A stretch of DNA of 64,000 bases, taken from Caldimonas brevitalea (GTDB taxonomy: Bacteria > Pseudomonadota > Gammaproteobacteria > Burkholderiales > Burkholderiaceae_C). The DNA is taken from assembly GCF_001017435.1 (NCBI RefSeq), contig NZ_CP011371.1, positions 4,340,001 through 4,404,000 on the forward strand. Reading direction: 5' to 3'. The translations under genes and the position numbers were made by a program. Positions 1-8,639 of the stretch are shown piece after piece (position 1 is the first letter of the stretch; every line of letters starts with the position of its first letter). The notes beneath the pieces were generated by a model. It ran no database searches and was not told where the DNA came from. It was given only the letters and a program-made list of their open reading frames with translations.

Positions 1-1255
1 CGAGCCCGACGATACGCGCGGCCAGCGTGGCGGCCGCGGCCACCTCCGGGTGCACCTGGTCGGTCACGTCGAAGGCGACATTGCCGTTGCGCTGAACCAG
101 CACGCGCTGCTCGGCCGCGGGCACCGAGTCGGGCTGCAGGCCCTGGCGTGCGAGTTCGAGTGCGACCGCCGGCTCTTCGTCGATCAGGATCGGGTTGAGC
201 GGGAAGTCTTCGGTGAGGCCACGACGCGGGTCGGTGTTGAGCTGGCGGTCGATCAGCTCGACCACCGTGGACCGGCCGTCGCCCACCACCCAGGCAGCCT
301 CGCCCCGCGCGGCCGCCACCACCTTGTTGCCGACCACCAGCAAACGGTGCTCGTTGCCCGGCACGAAACGCTCGACGATCACCTCGCTGCCTTCGCGTTC
401 GGCCACACCGAAGGCGGCTTCGACATCCTCGCGGGCCGACAGCTCGATCGAAACGCCGCGGCCGTGGTTGGCATCCGACGGCTTCACGACCACCGGCACG
501 CCGATGTCTTCAGCCGCGTCCCAGGCATCTTGTGCATCGCTCACCACCCGGCCTTCGGGCACCGGCACACCGCAGGACGCCAGCAGCGTCTTGGTCAGGT
601 CCTTGTCGCTCGACACGCTTTCGGCGATCGCGCTGGTGCGGTCGGTCTCGGCGGTCCAGATGCGGCGCTGCTGCACGCCATAGCCGAGTTGCACCAGGTT
701 GCCTTCGGTCAGCCGGATCGAGGGAATGCCGCGGTCGGCAGCCGCGTCGACGATGCAGGCGGTGCTCGGGCCCAGGCACAACGAGTCGACCATCGCACGC
801 AGGCCGGCCAGCGTGGCCGGCAGGTCATACGGCCGGCCGTCCATCGCGGCCAGCACGAGTTCACGCGCGGCCGCCAGGCAGGCCCGGCCGACCTGCTCGT
901 TGCGGGCGCGGAAGGCGACTTTGTACACCCCCCGCTGCCCGGTCTCGCGGGCCTTGCCGAAGCCGGCCTGGCTACCGGCCAGGTTCTGCAGCTCGATCGC
1001 GACATGCTCGAGGATGTGCGCCGGCCAGGTGCCCTCCTTCAGCCGCTGCAGAAAACCGCCGCGCTCGCCGATACCGCAGCGATGCTCGACCAACGACGGC
1101 AACCAGGCCACCAGGCGCTCGGGAAAACCCGGAATCTTGTTGGACGGGAAGTCTTCGAGCTCACCGATGTCCACCCAGGCTTCCAGCACCGGCCGGTAGG
1201 TCCAGAGGTTGGGCCCGTTCAGGTAGGCCACTCGGAGGATCTTGATATCTTTCAT
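1..1255 (-). CDS. cphA: Cyanophycin synthetase, N-terminal part (runs off the window)
   Basis: The product begins MKDIKILRVAYLNGPNLW, the typical start of Burkholderiales cyanophycin synthetases. About 418 residues lie in the window before the left edge cuts the gene. The enzyme polymerises aspartate and arginine into cyanophycin using ATP. The first ~160 residues form the CphA N-terminal domain. An ATP-grasp segment follows, with the nucleotide-binding stretch VVVKPSDANHGRGVS near residues 215-230. The C-terminal Mur-ligase-like domain must lie outside the window. The ATG start is the only one that gives the family N-terminus. The gene diverges from an ABC transporter and DUF1854 pair that often accompanies cphA in this group. 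Identity is confident; which of the two cphA types found in some Burkholderiales this is cannot be told from the fragment. Confidence 0.93.
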   Translation of the reverse strand, partial: MKDIKILRVAYLNGPNLWTYRPVLEAWVDIGELEDFPSNKIPGFPERLVAWLPSLVEHRCGIGERGGFLQRLKEGTWPAHILEHVAIELQNLAGSQAGFGKARETGQRGVYKVAFRARNEQVGRACLAAARELVLAAMDGRPYDLPATLAGLRAMVDSLCLGPSTACIVDAAADRGIPSIRLTEGNLVQLGYGVQQRRIWTAETDRTSAIAESVSSDKDLTKTLLASCGVPVPEGRVVSDAQDAWDAAEDIGVPVVVKPSDANHGRGVSIELSAREDVEAAFGVAEREGSEVIVERFVPGNEHRLLVVGNKVVAAARGEAAWVVGDGRSTVVELIDRQLNTDPRRGLTEDFPLNPILIDEEPAVALELARQGLQPDSVPAAEQRVLVQRNGNVAFDVTDQVHPEVAAAATLAARIVGL

Positions 1256-1336
1256 GGGTGCGTTCAGCGTGGCCCCGGCCGCGGCAAGGCGGGGCCTGTC
1301 AAGTTGGTGGTCGGAATCAGTGAAATTGCGAAACGT

Positions 1337-1358
1337 TCACGACTCGGGCGAGTCGTGA
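1337..1358. promoter_or_regulatory. Perfect inverted repeat in the cphA/ABC divergent promoter region
   Basis: Arms TCACGACTCG (1337-1346) and CGAGTCGTGA (1349-1358) are exact reverse complements separated by GG. The repeat sits about 80 bp upstream of the cphA start and 140 bp upstream of the ABC transporter start, in the only intergenic space between them. Its size and symmetry fit a dimeric regulator site. A hairpin in either 5' leader is the alternative. No T-tract follows, so a terminator is unlikely. Confidence 0.45.
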
Positions 1359-1500
1359 TGGCGAAAGTTGCACGATGTTGTCAACCGTCTGGTACTTCCG
1401 TGCGTGACGTTCAGATCGCCCAGCTTCGCGCGCGAAGACCGGGGCCAGGCGTCTTGCCTCCACCTGAACGGCGTTGCTTCGATTCGAAGCGCACCACACG

Positions 1501-3789
1501 ATGACAATGTCACCCTCCAACTCAACCTTAGCCGCCGGCTCGCTGCCGGATCCTTGGCAGGCGGATCTCGGATCCACCCTTGCCGAAGGGGAAAACGTTC
1601 TGGCCTGGCTGCAGGTTGACCTCGACACGCAACTTCGCTTTGCGAGCGGTCTGATTGCACTGACCGAGCGCCGGCTGCTGGTGCGCGAACCCGGCCAGGC
1701 GTGGCAAAGTTGGCCCTTGCACCTGGGCCTGGCCTTGCAGCACGAGGATCATGCCGGCGTCGGTCGTGTCGAACTGCACGATCGGCAGGCCCGTTTGGGC
1801 TGCTGGCGCTACACCTTGCGACACCATGCCGAAGCGCTGCAGCTGATCGACCGCTTCAACGCACAGCTAGAAACTTTGGCCACGGGCGTGACGCATGTCA
1901 CGGATGGCGACGTCTGCGAGCGCTGCAAGACGCCGCTCGCACCCGACCAGGAGGACTGCCCGGCCTGTCACCGCGAAACGCCCGCCGCTCCGTCCACCTG
2001 GACCCTGCTGCGCCTGTGGCGCTTCGCCAAGCCCTACAAAGGCCAGCTGCTGGCCGGCTTTGCCCTCACCCTCGGCTCCACCGGCGCGACGCTGGTGCCG
2101 CCCTACCTGACGATGCCCTTGATCGACAAGGTGCTGATCCCCTACCAGAACGGCACGCCGATCGACACGACACAGGTGCTGTTCTACCTCGGCGGCCTGC
2201 TGGCGGCCGCGCTCGTGGCCTGGTCGCTCGGCTGGGCCCGCACCTACATCCTGGCACTGGTCAGCGAACGTATCGGCTCCGACCTGCGCACCACCACTTA
2301 CGAGCATTTGCTCAAGTTGTCGCTCGAATATTTCGGCGGCAAGCGGACCGGCGACCTGATGGCGCGCATCGGCAGCGAAACCGACCGCATCTGCGTGTTT
2401 CTGTCACTGCATCTGCTCGACTTCGCCACCGACGTGCTGATGATCCTGATGACGGCGGCGATCTTGTTCTCGATCAATCCGTGGCTGGCCCTGGTGACGC
2501 TGCTGCCGCTGCCCTTCATCGCCTGGTTGATCCACGTCGTCCGCGACAAACTGCGCACCGGTTTCGAAAAAATCGACCGGGTCTGGTCCGAAGTCACCAA
2601 TGTGTTGGCCGACACCATCCCCGGCATCCGGGTGGTCAAGGCGTTTGCCCAGGAGCAGCGCGAAGCGACCCGCTTCCGCGACGCCAACCGTCACAACCTC
2701 GCGGTGAACGACCGGCTCAACAAGGTGTGGTCGCTGTTCTCGCCCACCGTGTCCTTCCTGACCGAGGTCGGTCTGCTGGTGGTGTGGGCCTTCGGCATCT
2801 GGCTGGTGGCACACGGGCAAATCACCGTCGGCGTGCTGACCGCCTTCCTCGCCTACATCAGCCGCTTCTACACCCGGCTCGACTCGATGAGCCGCATCGT
2901 CTCGGTGACGCAGAAGGCCGCGGCCGGGGCCAAGCGCATCTTCGACATCCTCGACCATGTGTCGAGCGTGCCCGAACCGGTTCGGCCGGTGCACAAGGAG
3001 CACTTCGAGGGCCGCATCGAGTTGCGCGACGTCGGCTTCCGCTACGGCAGCCGCTCGGTGATCCGCGGCCTCGACCTCAACATCGCACCGGGCGAGATGA
3101 TCGGCCTGGTCGGCCACAGCGGCTCGGGCAAGAGCACGCTGGTCAACCTGATCTGCCGCTTCTATGACGTGACCGAAGGCGCGATCCGGGTCGACGGTGT
3201 CGACATCCGCTCGCTGCCGGTGGCCGAATACCGCCGCCACATCGGGCTGGTGCTGCAAGAGCCCTTTTTGTTCTTCGGCACCATCGCCGAGAACATCGCC
3301 TACGGCAAGCCGGGCGCCACCCGCGAAGAAATCATCGCGGCCGCGCGCGCCGCCCATGCACACGAGTTCATCCTGCGGCTGCCGCACGGCTACGACTCGG
3401 TGGTCGGCGAACGCGGCCAGGGTTTGTCGGGCGGCGAGCGGCAACGCATCTCGATTGCGCGCGCACTGCTGATCGACCCGCGCATCCTGATCCTCGACGA
3501 GGCCACCTCGGCCGTCGACACCGAGACCGAAAAAGAAATCCAGGCGGCCCTCGACAACCTGGTCCGCGGGCGCACCACGATCGCGATCGCCCACCGGCTC
3601 AGCACGCTGCGGCAGGCGGACCGGCTGGTCGTGATGGACCGCGGCCAGATTGTCGAGGTCGGCCCGCACGACACGCTGATGGCCCACCAGGGCGCCTATT
3701 GGCGGCTCCATCAAGCCCAGGCGGCCAACGCCGAAGGCGGTGCTGCCGCGGGCTGGAACGAAGACAGCGCCGCCCGCGACGCAGCCTGA
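1501..3789 (+). CDS. ABC exporter with N-terminal zinc-finger extension, cyanophycin-associated type
   Basis: This 762-residue half-exporter fuses a membrane domain to an ATPase domain. The first ~170 residues are an extension typical of the cyanophycin-associated ABC family, ending in a CxxC-x10-CxxC ribbon (Cys about 139, 142, 153, 156). A six-helix exporter membrane domain spans about 180-490. The ATPase domain has Walker [10 protein letters not shown] (about 538-546), signature LSGGE (about 642) and Walker B with [11 protein letters not shown] (about 661-671), so all catalytic motifs are intact. ATG 1501 was chosen over an upstream in-frame TTG at 1474; neither has a strong ribosome-binding site. 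It is followed after 21 bp by the DUF1854 gene. The substrate is unknown; the link to cyanophycin rests on neighbourhood. Confidence 0.88.
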   Translation: MTMSPSNSTLAAGSLPDPWQADLGSTLAEGENVLAWLQVDLDTQLRFASGLIALTERRLLVREPGQAWQSWPLHLGLALQHEDHAGVGRVELHDRQARLGCWRYTLRHHAEALQLIDRFNAQLETLATGVTHVTDGDVCERCKTPLAPDQEDCPACHRETPAAPSTWTLLRLWRFAKPYKGQLLAGFALTLGSTGATLVPPYLTMPLIDKVLIPYQNGTPIDTTQVLFYLGGLLAAALVAWSLGWARTYILALVSERIGSDLRTTTYEHLLKLSLEYFGGKRTGDLMARIGSETDRICVFLSLHLLDFATDVLMILMTAAILFSINPWLALVTLLPLPFIAWLIHVVRDKLRTGFEKIDRVWSEVTNVLADTIPGIRVVKAFAQEQREATRFRDANRHNLAVNDRLNKVWSLFSPTVSFLTEVGLLVVWAFGIWLVAHGQITVGVLTAFLAYISRFYTRLDSMSRIVSVTQKAAAGAKRIFDILDHVSSVPEPVRPVHKEHFEGRIELRDVGFRYGSRSVIRGLDLNIAPGEMIGLVGHSGSGKSTLVNLICRFYDVTEGAIRVDGVDIRSLPVAEYRRHIGLVLQEPFLFFGTIAENIAYGKPGATREEIIAAARAAHAHEFILRLPHGYDSVVGERGQGLSGGERQRISIARALLIDPRILILDEATSAVDTETEKEIQAALDNLVRGRTTIAIAHRLSTLRQADRLVVMDRGQIVEVGPHDTLMAHQGAYWRLHQAQAANAEGGAAAGWNEDSAARDAA

Positions 3790-3810
3790 ACACGACGCAA
3801 ATCGCCATCC

Positions 3811-4287
3811 ATGTCTCATCAACCCCCTTTCGAGCTGAGCCGCAACACCTTCGGCCGCCTGGTGCTCACCACCGTGAGCGGCGACGTGCATGAAGGTGTC
3901 ACGCCGGTGCGTGCCTTTCCGATTGCGGCACCCGACGAAGGCATCGCCCTGGTCGGGCCCGACGGCCACGAAGTCGCCTGGGTCGACCGGCTCCACGACC
4001 TAAGTGACACCTCGCGCGCGCTGGTCGAGCAGGAACTGGCCACGCGCGAGTTCTTTCCCGAGATCCGCCGGCTGGTCTCGGTCTCGACCTATTCCACCCC
4101 CAGCACCTGGCAGGTCGAAACCGACCGCGGCCCGACCACGCTGCTGCTCAAGGGCGAGGAAGACATCCGCCGCCTCGGCGCGCAGTCCGTGATGATCCTC
4201 GACGGCCATGGCGTGCAGTTCGTGATCCGCGACCTGGCGTCGCTCGACAAAACCAGCCGCCGCATGCTCGACCGCTTCCTGACCTGA
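3811..4287 (+). CDS. DUF1854 family protein, cyanophycin-associated
   Basis: A 158-residue soluble protein with the DUF1854 pattern: an N-terminal segment with PVRAFPI and [19 protein letters not shown], a central [20 protein letters not shown], and a C-terminal [26 protein letters not shown]. Proteins of this family are found beside cphA and the preceding ABC transporter in many Burkholderiales and are annotated as cyanophycin-metabolism-associated. Biochemical function is not known. No signal peptide or membrane helix is visible. It lies 21 bp after the ABC gene and is probably co-transcribed with it. Confidence 0.85.
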   Translation: MSHQPPFELSRNTFGRLVLTTVSGDVHEGVTPVRAFPIAAPDEGIALVGPDGHEVAWVDRLHDLSDTSRALVEQELATREFFPEIRRLVSVSTYSTPSTWQVETDRGPTTLLLKGEEDIRRLGAQSVMILDGHGVQFVIRDLASLDKTSRRMLDRFLT

Positions 4288-4353
4288 GTTCGCGCGCCGG
4301 GGCGAGCCGGTTGACAATGTCCTCCCGAACAACATCAACAGGAGGACGTGGCG

Positions 4354-6153
4354 ATGGCCTACGACTACAGCTCGGACAGCAAGCGTTTGGAGCTGCCCAA
4401 CCCCTACCGGTTGCAGAACCTGCTGCTCGGTCTGTGCGCCCTGATGCTGGTGGCCGGTGGCGTGCTGTGCCTGTGGTGGACCCGCGAAGCGCTGCAGGCC
4501 CAGAGCATGCGGCTGGTGTTGGCCCCGCTGGTGGCCGGGCTCGCGTTGCTGGTCAGCGGCTTGGCCGCGGCCGGCATGGCCGCGCGGCGCCTGCGCTTCT
4601 TCTTCGGCCGCGGCCGCCCGGCCTCGCTCGCCCCCGAGATCGCGCCCGGCACCACCGGAGAATCGCCGGCGGCCGGCGTCTACCAGGAGATGTTGCGCCA
4701 GGGTGGCCTGACCTACCCGGAGCCGCAAGGCGCACTCGAGGGTGTGCTCTACCACGCGGTGCCGCACCTGATCACCGCACCGCTGGCCGTGCAGGAACTG
4801 GCTCGTCGCCACTTCTTCAACCTCGTCGCGATCGCCGCCACCGCACTGAGCTTCGCCGTCTCGTGGTGGGTGCTGGGCACCGATGTCTCGCGGCCGTGGA
4901 TCGGCGTGCTGTACTTCCTGTTCGGCGTGTTTTTCCTGATCAAGCCGCTGATCACCGACCGCCGCGCCCGGCTCACGCTGGCCTCGGTGGTCGGGTTGGT
5001 GGCTGCCGCGCTGCTCGCCCCGGTGCTGATCGGGCTGATCGGCGGCAGCTTGCCGTCGCTGGGCACTTTTTCGCTCAGCCTGCAGACCGCCCTGATGCTC
5101 GGCACCGGCCTGTTGGCGGCGCTGCTGATCGCGCTCGCGGTGTGGGCGCAAGTCGGTGAGCCGCCACGGGCGCAGTCGGGCGTCGAGCAGATCAAGCTGT
5201 CGATGAACGGGCCCCCGAATCTGCTGCTCGACGAGCTGGACCGCAAGTTGCAGCACGAATGGACCGAGCACATTCCCAACCGCCGCTACGCCAGGCTCGA
5301 GCCGGCCATCGACATGTCGCGCAGCGCCGGCCCGTTTGCCGCTGAACTGATGGAGGAGACCCAGCCGACGCCGCTCGGCGGCCGCATTGCGCCGACGTTG
5401 CGCTCGGCACTGGCGCATCGCGCCCACCGCTGGCTGGTCGCGCTGGATCTCTATGCAACGCTGCTGGTGGCAGTGGCCGTCGGCTTGTTGCTGTATTTCG
5501 TGCGCGAGTTCGACGTCGGCGCCGCCTGGCGCGACAACCGCTTGTCGATGGCCGGCACCTCCACCATCCTGCTGCTGGTCGCCCTGTATTGTTTCCAGGC
5601 GGCTGCCGCGCTGTGGGGGCGCTTCGACTTCGAGTCGGTGCTGGTCTGGGTCGAGATGGCCGGCACCTACCAACGCTCGCGTGTCGGGACCGGCAATCAG
5701 TTCAACAGCCGGCTCAACACCGACAGCGAGATCGTGCGCACCGAATCGATGACCTTGCGCGTCTGGCGCGCGCGCCTCGAGTCGGTGGTGTTCGGCAAGG
5801 ACGGCGAACGTCAGGTCACCGCGATGTTTTCGACCGGGGTGGAGGCCAAGGACCTGGCCGCCCATCTGGCGGCCTTCGGCCGCAGCCAGAGTGTGCTGGT
5901 GGCCCCCGGCAGCGAAGAGGATCAGGCGCGCATCGCCGCGCTCAACGCCGGCGAGCGCGCCCTGGCAGACAACACGCCGCCCGCCGCCCAACTGCACCAC
6001 GACATCCGCGCTGCCGCCGTGCTCGCGCCGGCCGCTCCCGCGTCGTCCGGCCCGGCAGACCCGGCCCCGGGCCACTGCGGCGCGTGCGGCGCCGCCCTCA
6101 CCCCTGGCGCCCGCTACTGTGCCGCCTGTGGTGCGCGGGTGGACCCCGTCTGA
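4354..6153 (+). CDS. Polytopic membrane protein with C-terminal zinc ribbon, function unknown
   Basis: The 599-residue product is not recognised. Hydrophobic segments lie at about 23-41, 54-74, 155-200 (two), 210-232, 240-262 and two more around 365-420, giving roughly seven or eight membrane helices with a soluble region between the two sets. The extreme C-terminus carries CGAC-x10-CAAC (Cys 575, 578, 589, 592), a zinc-ribbon arrangement like that in the upstream ABC protein. AGGAGG at 4340-4345 lies 8 nt before ATG 4354 and only 2 nt before an in-frame GTG at 4348, so the ATG is preferred. It follows the DUF1854 gene by 66 bp on the same strand, but no link to cyanophycin is established. 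Confidence 0.8.
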   Translation: MAYDYSSDSKRLELPNPYRLQNLLLGLCALMLVAGGVLCLWWTREALQAQSMRLVLAPLVAGLALLVSGLAAAGMAARRLRFFFGRGRPASLAPEIAPGTTGESPAAGVYQEMLRQGGLTYPEPQGALEGVLYHAVPHLITAPLAVQELARRHFFNLVAIAATALSFAVSWWVLGTDVSRPWIGVLYFLFGVFFLIKPLITDRRARLTLASVVGLVAAALLAPVLIGLIGGSLPSLGTFSLSLQTALMLGTGLLAALLIALAVWAQVGEPPRAQSGVEQIKLSMNGPPNLLLDELDRKLQHEWTEHIPNRRYARLEPAIDMSRSAGPFAAELMEETQPTPLGGRIAPTLRSALAHRAHRWLVALDLYATLLVAVAVGLLLYFVREFDVGAAWRDNRLSMAGTSTILLLVALYCFQAAAALWGRFDFESVLVWVEMAGTYQRSRVGTGNQFNSRLNTDSEIVRTESMTLRVWRARLESVVFGKDGERQVTAMFSTGVEAKDLAAHLAAFGRSQSVLVAPGSEEDQARIAALNAGERALADNTPPAAQLHHDIRAAAVLAPAAPASSGPADPAPGHCGACGAALTPGARYCAACGARVDPV

Positions 6154-6296
6154 CCAGGAACGGGCGGGCGGGCATCGTATTTGCCACGGATTGCCGGGAC
6201 CGGGCGCCCGGCCGCCTCCGCGCGGATCTGGCGTCCTTCGAGAGGCCCTCGCGGCCTCGGTCATCCGACAACAAACCCACGAAGGAACCCCACACC

Positions 6297-6806
6297 ATGG
6301 CAACCGCAAAACGTCCCCAGAACGACGCCGTCGACGCGATCGAGCTGCTGACCGCCGACCACAAGAGGGTCAAGGCCCTGTTCAAGCAATACAAGAAGCT
6401 GGCCGAGGAAGGGGCCTCGGTGCCGCAACGGCGTGAGATCGCCGAGCAGATCTGCACCGAACTGACGGTGCATGCACAGATCGAGGAAGAGCTGTTCTAT
6501 CCGGCCGTGCGCAAGGTGCTCGACGAGAAGGATCTGATCGACGAAGCCACCGTTGAACATGCCAGCGCCAAGGACCTGATCGCCCAGATCCAGGCCATGC
6601 ACCCGCGCGAGAAGCTCTACGACGCCAAGGTGATCGTGCTCGGCGAGTACGTCGACCATCACGTCAAGGAAGAGCAGAACGAAATCTTCAAGAAGGTGAA
6701 GGACAGCGGGCTCGACCTGCAGCGGCTGGGCGCGAAGCTGAGCCAGCGCAAGGCGGCGCTGATGTCCGAACTGGGGCTGGGCGAGGAAGTGCCGGTCGAG
6801 GTGTGA
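6297..6806 (+). CDS. Hemerythrin (HHE) domain protein
   Basis: A 169-residue soluble protein with two helical-hairpin halves carrying the His/Glu ligands of a di-iron site: ADHKRVKALF, then HAQIEEELFYP, EHASAKDLI and DHHVKEEQNEIF. This HHE pattern is typical of bacterial cation-binding hemerythrins implicated in oxygen, nitric oxide or stress sensing. The N-terminus is lysine/arginine-rich without a signal peptide, so it is cytoplasmic. A GAAGGA motif precedes the ATG with good spacing. It stands alone, about 145 bp after the preceding gene, and is probably a separate transcription unit. Confidence 0.9.
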   Translation: MATAKRPQNDAVDAIELLTADHKRVKALFKQYKKLAEEGASVPQRREIAEQICTELTVHAQIEEELFYPAVRKVLDEKDLIDEATVEHASAKDLIAQIQAMHPREKLYDAKVIVLGEYVDHHVKEEQNEIFKKVKDSGLDLQRLGAKLSQRKAALMSELGLGEEVPVEV

Positions 6807-6916
6807 GCGTTTGACCGGCTGGATGGCGTTGCGCAGGCAGCAGCCGAGCAACGCCTTGCCATCACGAGAGGGCTGCGCCCTACAACATGCTGCTCAACAC
6901 TGCCGTGTGCGCGGCG

Positions 6917-8128
6917 TCAATCGCCCGGCATTCGATCCGCCCGAACGATGGTGGGCGCGATGAACATCACCTTGCGCAGCGAGGCCTGTGGGCCGTGCGG
7001 CTGAAGCCGGAAGTGGCCCCGCCGCCAATGCGTTGAAACTGCGCTACGACCGTCGACAGGAGCGGCATCCGGCTGGTCGGAGAGATCGCCCGCACCGGCC
7101 AGTGCCACTGGGCCCAGAAGGTAGCGGTCATACAGCTTCTCGATCTCGCGCTGACGCTCCTCGCGCTTGCGCCGCCCGAGCCCCGAGAACTGCCGAGGCG
7201 CTTCGCTGTAGGGCCGCTTCTGCGTGACCTCCGCGTCATCCAGCCCGAGGTACAGCAGCACTTTCACGACGTAGTCGAGCAGTTCGCGGTTGATCGGGCG
7301 GAGTACCGCCGCCGCCTCCTCGTTGACCGTGCCATCGGGCTCACGGCAGACCTCTTCGATGGTCCGCTCCAACACGGCGCTCAGCGGCTCGTCCTCGTCT
7401 TGGACTCTGAGCATGAGCGTCAGGCTCACAACGCCGGGGTGCGGAGTGCTCACTTCCTGGTGCGCTACGACGGTGATCGCGCGATGTGCAGGAGCGTCCA
7501 CGGCTTCAACGCCGTGAGAAAACACCTGGATCGCGTCCAGCGTGCCGCAGAGGTGCGGCTCGCCGAGCGGTGGCAGAACGCACATCGCTGGCACCGGCGT
7601 GCGGAAGTAGCGCATCGGCAGGTCTTGTGACCAATCCGTTTCGCGCAGCAAGGAAGTGAGTGCGGGTGTCGGCTCGTACAGCGAACCGCCGCGCCACCAG
7701 TGCGCCAGCCAAGGTGTCACGTCGAGCAAGGCGTTGTTGCACTGTTGATCGCTGTGCTTCTTCATGTACGGGCGGACGCTGTGCACGGTCCCGTCGTGCG
7801 CTGACACGAACGGCACCGCCGGGTCGGACAGCGCCAGGCGAGCCGAGCGTATGCCGGGGAGCTCGTCCACGACGCGCTGCCAGGCGTCCAGCACGCCGCA
7901 GGCGCGCATCCGCACCGGCAAAGGCAGACCGCTGTAGTCCGTTGCCTGGGTCCGCTGATGCGCGAGCAGCGCGTTCATGATCCTCTCGTCGAGCGGTGCC
8001 TCCTCGATACGCAGAACAGCAGGTGTCGCATAGGGGGGAAGCGGGACCGCACCCGTGCTGGCCCTGAGGGTTGCCGCGCGGCGTTCGGGCCGCGACCCAA
8101 TTGGCGCAGCCAGAAGCGATCGTTTCAT
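6917..8128 (-). CDS. AcrVA2-like family protein (403 aa)
   Basis: The C-terminus contains the segment THWRRGHFRLQPHG (near residue 365) followed by KVMFIAPTIVRADRM. This resembles the C-terminal RRGHW...F motif of the Cas12a inhibitor AcrVA2, whose relatives are spread through bacterial chromosomes, plasmids and phages that mostly lack type V CRISPR. The central part has acidic stretches and a long helical region (VNREL-type, KREERQREIEKLYDRYLLG). An AAAGGA ribosome-binding site precedes the ATG. The gene stands alone, convergent with the hemerythrin gene and divergent from vgrG. The family assignment is recalled from motif similarity, not searched. Anti-CRISPR function is not implied here, since full-length AcrVA2 homologues have unknown native roles. 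Confidence 0.5.
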   Translation of the reverse strand: MKRSLLAAPIGSRPERRAATLRASTGAVPLPPYATPAVLRIEEAPLDERIMNALLAHQRTQATDYSGLPLPVRMRACGVLDAWQRVVDELPGIRSARLALSDPAVPFVSAHDGTVHSVRPYMKKHSDQQCNNALLDVTPWLAHWWRGGSLYEPTPALTSLLRETDWSQDLPMRYFRTPVPAMCVLPPLGEPHLCGTLDAIQVFSHGVEAVDAPAHRAITVVAHQEVSTPHPGVVSLTLMLRVQDEDEPLSAVLERTIEEVCREPDGTVNEEAAAVLRPINRELLDYVVKVLLYLGLDDAEVTQKRPYSEAPRQFSGLGRRKREERQREIEKLYDRYLLGPVALAGAGDLSDQPDAAPVDGRSAVSTHWRRGHFRLQPHGPQASLRKVMFIAPTIVRADRMPGD

Positions 8129-8639
8129 CAGCGTCCTTTGTCTCTAGCAGGAAAGCCCGGCGCGGGGTGCAGGGCACCAGTCGGTGCGCCCGCCCACTGC
8201 TCGCGCGCCCGGGGTACCGCCGGTGTGGAGGCGATATCGACGGCACGGGCGGCTGGGGCTCTCTGAGGGTGAACCTCAACGCGCGTGTAGCCGGCGGAGG
8301 ATCAGCCAAGGCCCTCAGTAAATGTGATCTGAACAATTTTGCGCAGGAAACGGATGCAACGTGCCCCTCGTTCGAGGGGACAGCCCGACCCGATCCCGCC
8401 AAAACTCATGACATAACACGAAGTTTCACATGAACACGCCCCCCTCGGATGGGGGAACGCCGAGGTTTACGCCGCCGAGCCTCGATAAACTCTGTCCCCC
8501 AACAGAGCGCGAGCATGGCGCTGCGTTCATACCAACAACCGAGGGAGTCCATGCACACGTCCATCCTGGCCCACGCCATTCTTCGTGCGGCGGGCGGCTC
8601 TTGCCGCGCCCGCTTTTTGAGCCGCTGACCGGGCCACGC
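8129..8639. other. Intergenic region between the AcrVA2-like gene and vgrG
   Basis: About 510 bp without a convincing gene. The vgrG frame is open from an ATG at 8430, but its first 70 codons are not VgrG-like. The stretch around 8310-8420 is relatively AT-rich and may hold the vgrG promoter, but no clear -35/-10 pair can be assigned. A short open frame at 8551-8628 (26 codons including stop) has a GAGGG-type site and ends 12 nt before the chosen vgrG start; it is not supported further. Confidence 0.4.

Noticed and set aside
50..1504. Long plus-strand open frame opposite cphA
   Set aside because: It is a high-GC antisense shadow; the minus strand encodes a clear cyanophycin synthetase, and the plus-strand product has no family features.
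1701..3167. 488-codon plus-strand open frame inside the ABC transporter
   Set aside because: Alternative-frame shadow of the ABC gene.
4000..6309. 769-codon minus-strand open frame opposite the DUF1854 and zinc-ribbon genes
   Set aside because: Low-complexity Gln/His/Arg composition; the plus-strand genes have start sites, domains and helices.
8551..8628. 26-codon frame with a GAGGG site upstream of vgrG
   Set aside because: No recognisable peptide family and no evidence of coupling; mentioned only in the intergenic entry.
8430..8639. Extended N-terminus for VgrG from the upstream ATG
   Set aside because: The 70 extra residues are Pro-rich and not VgrG-like; the family N-terminus begins at 8640.
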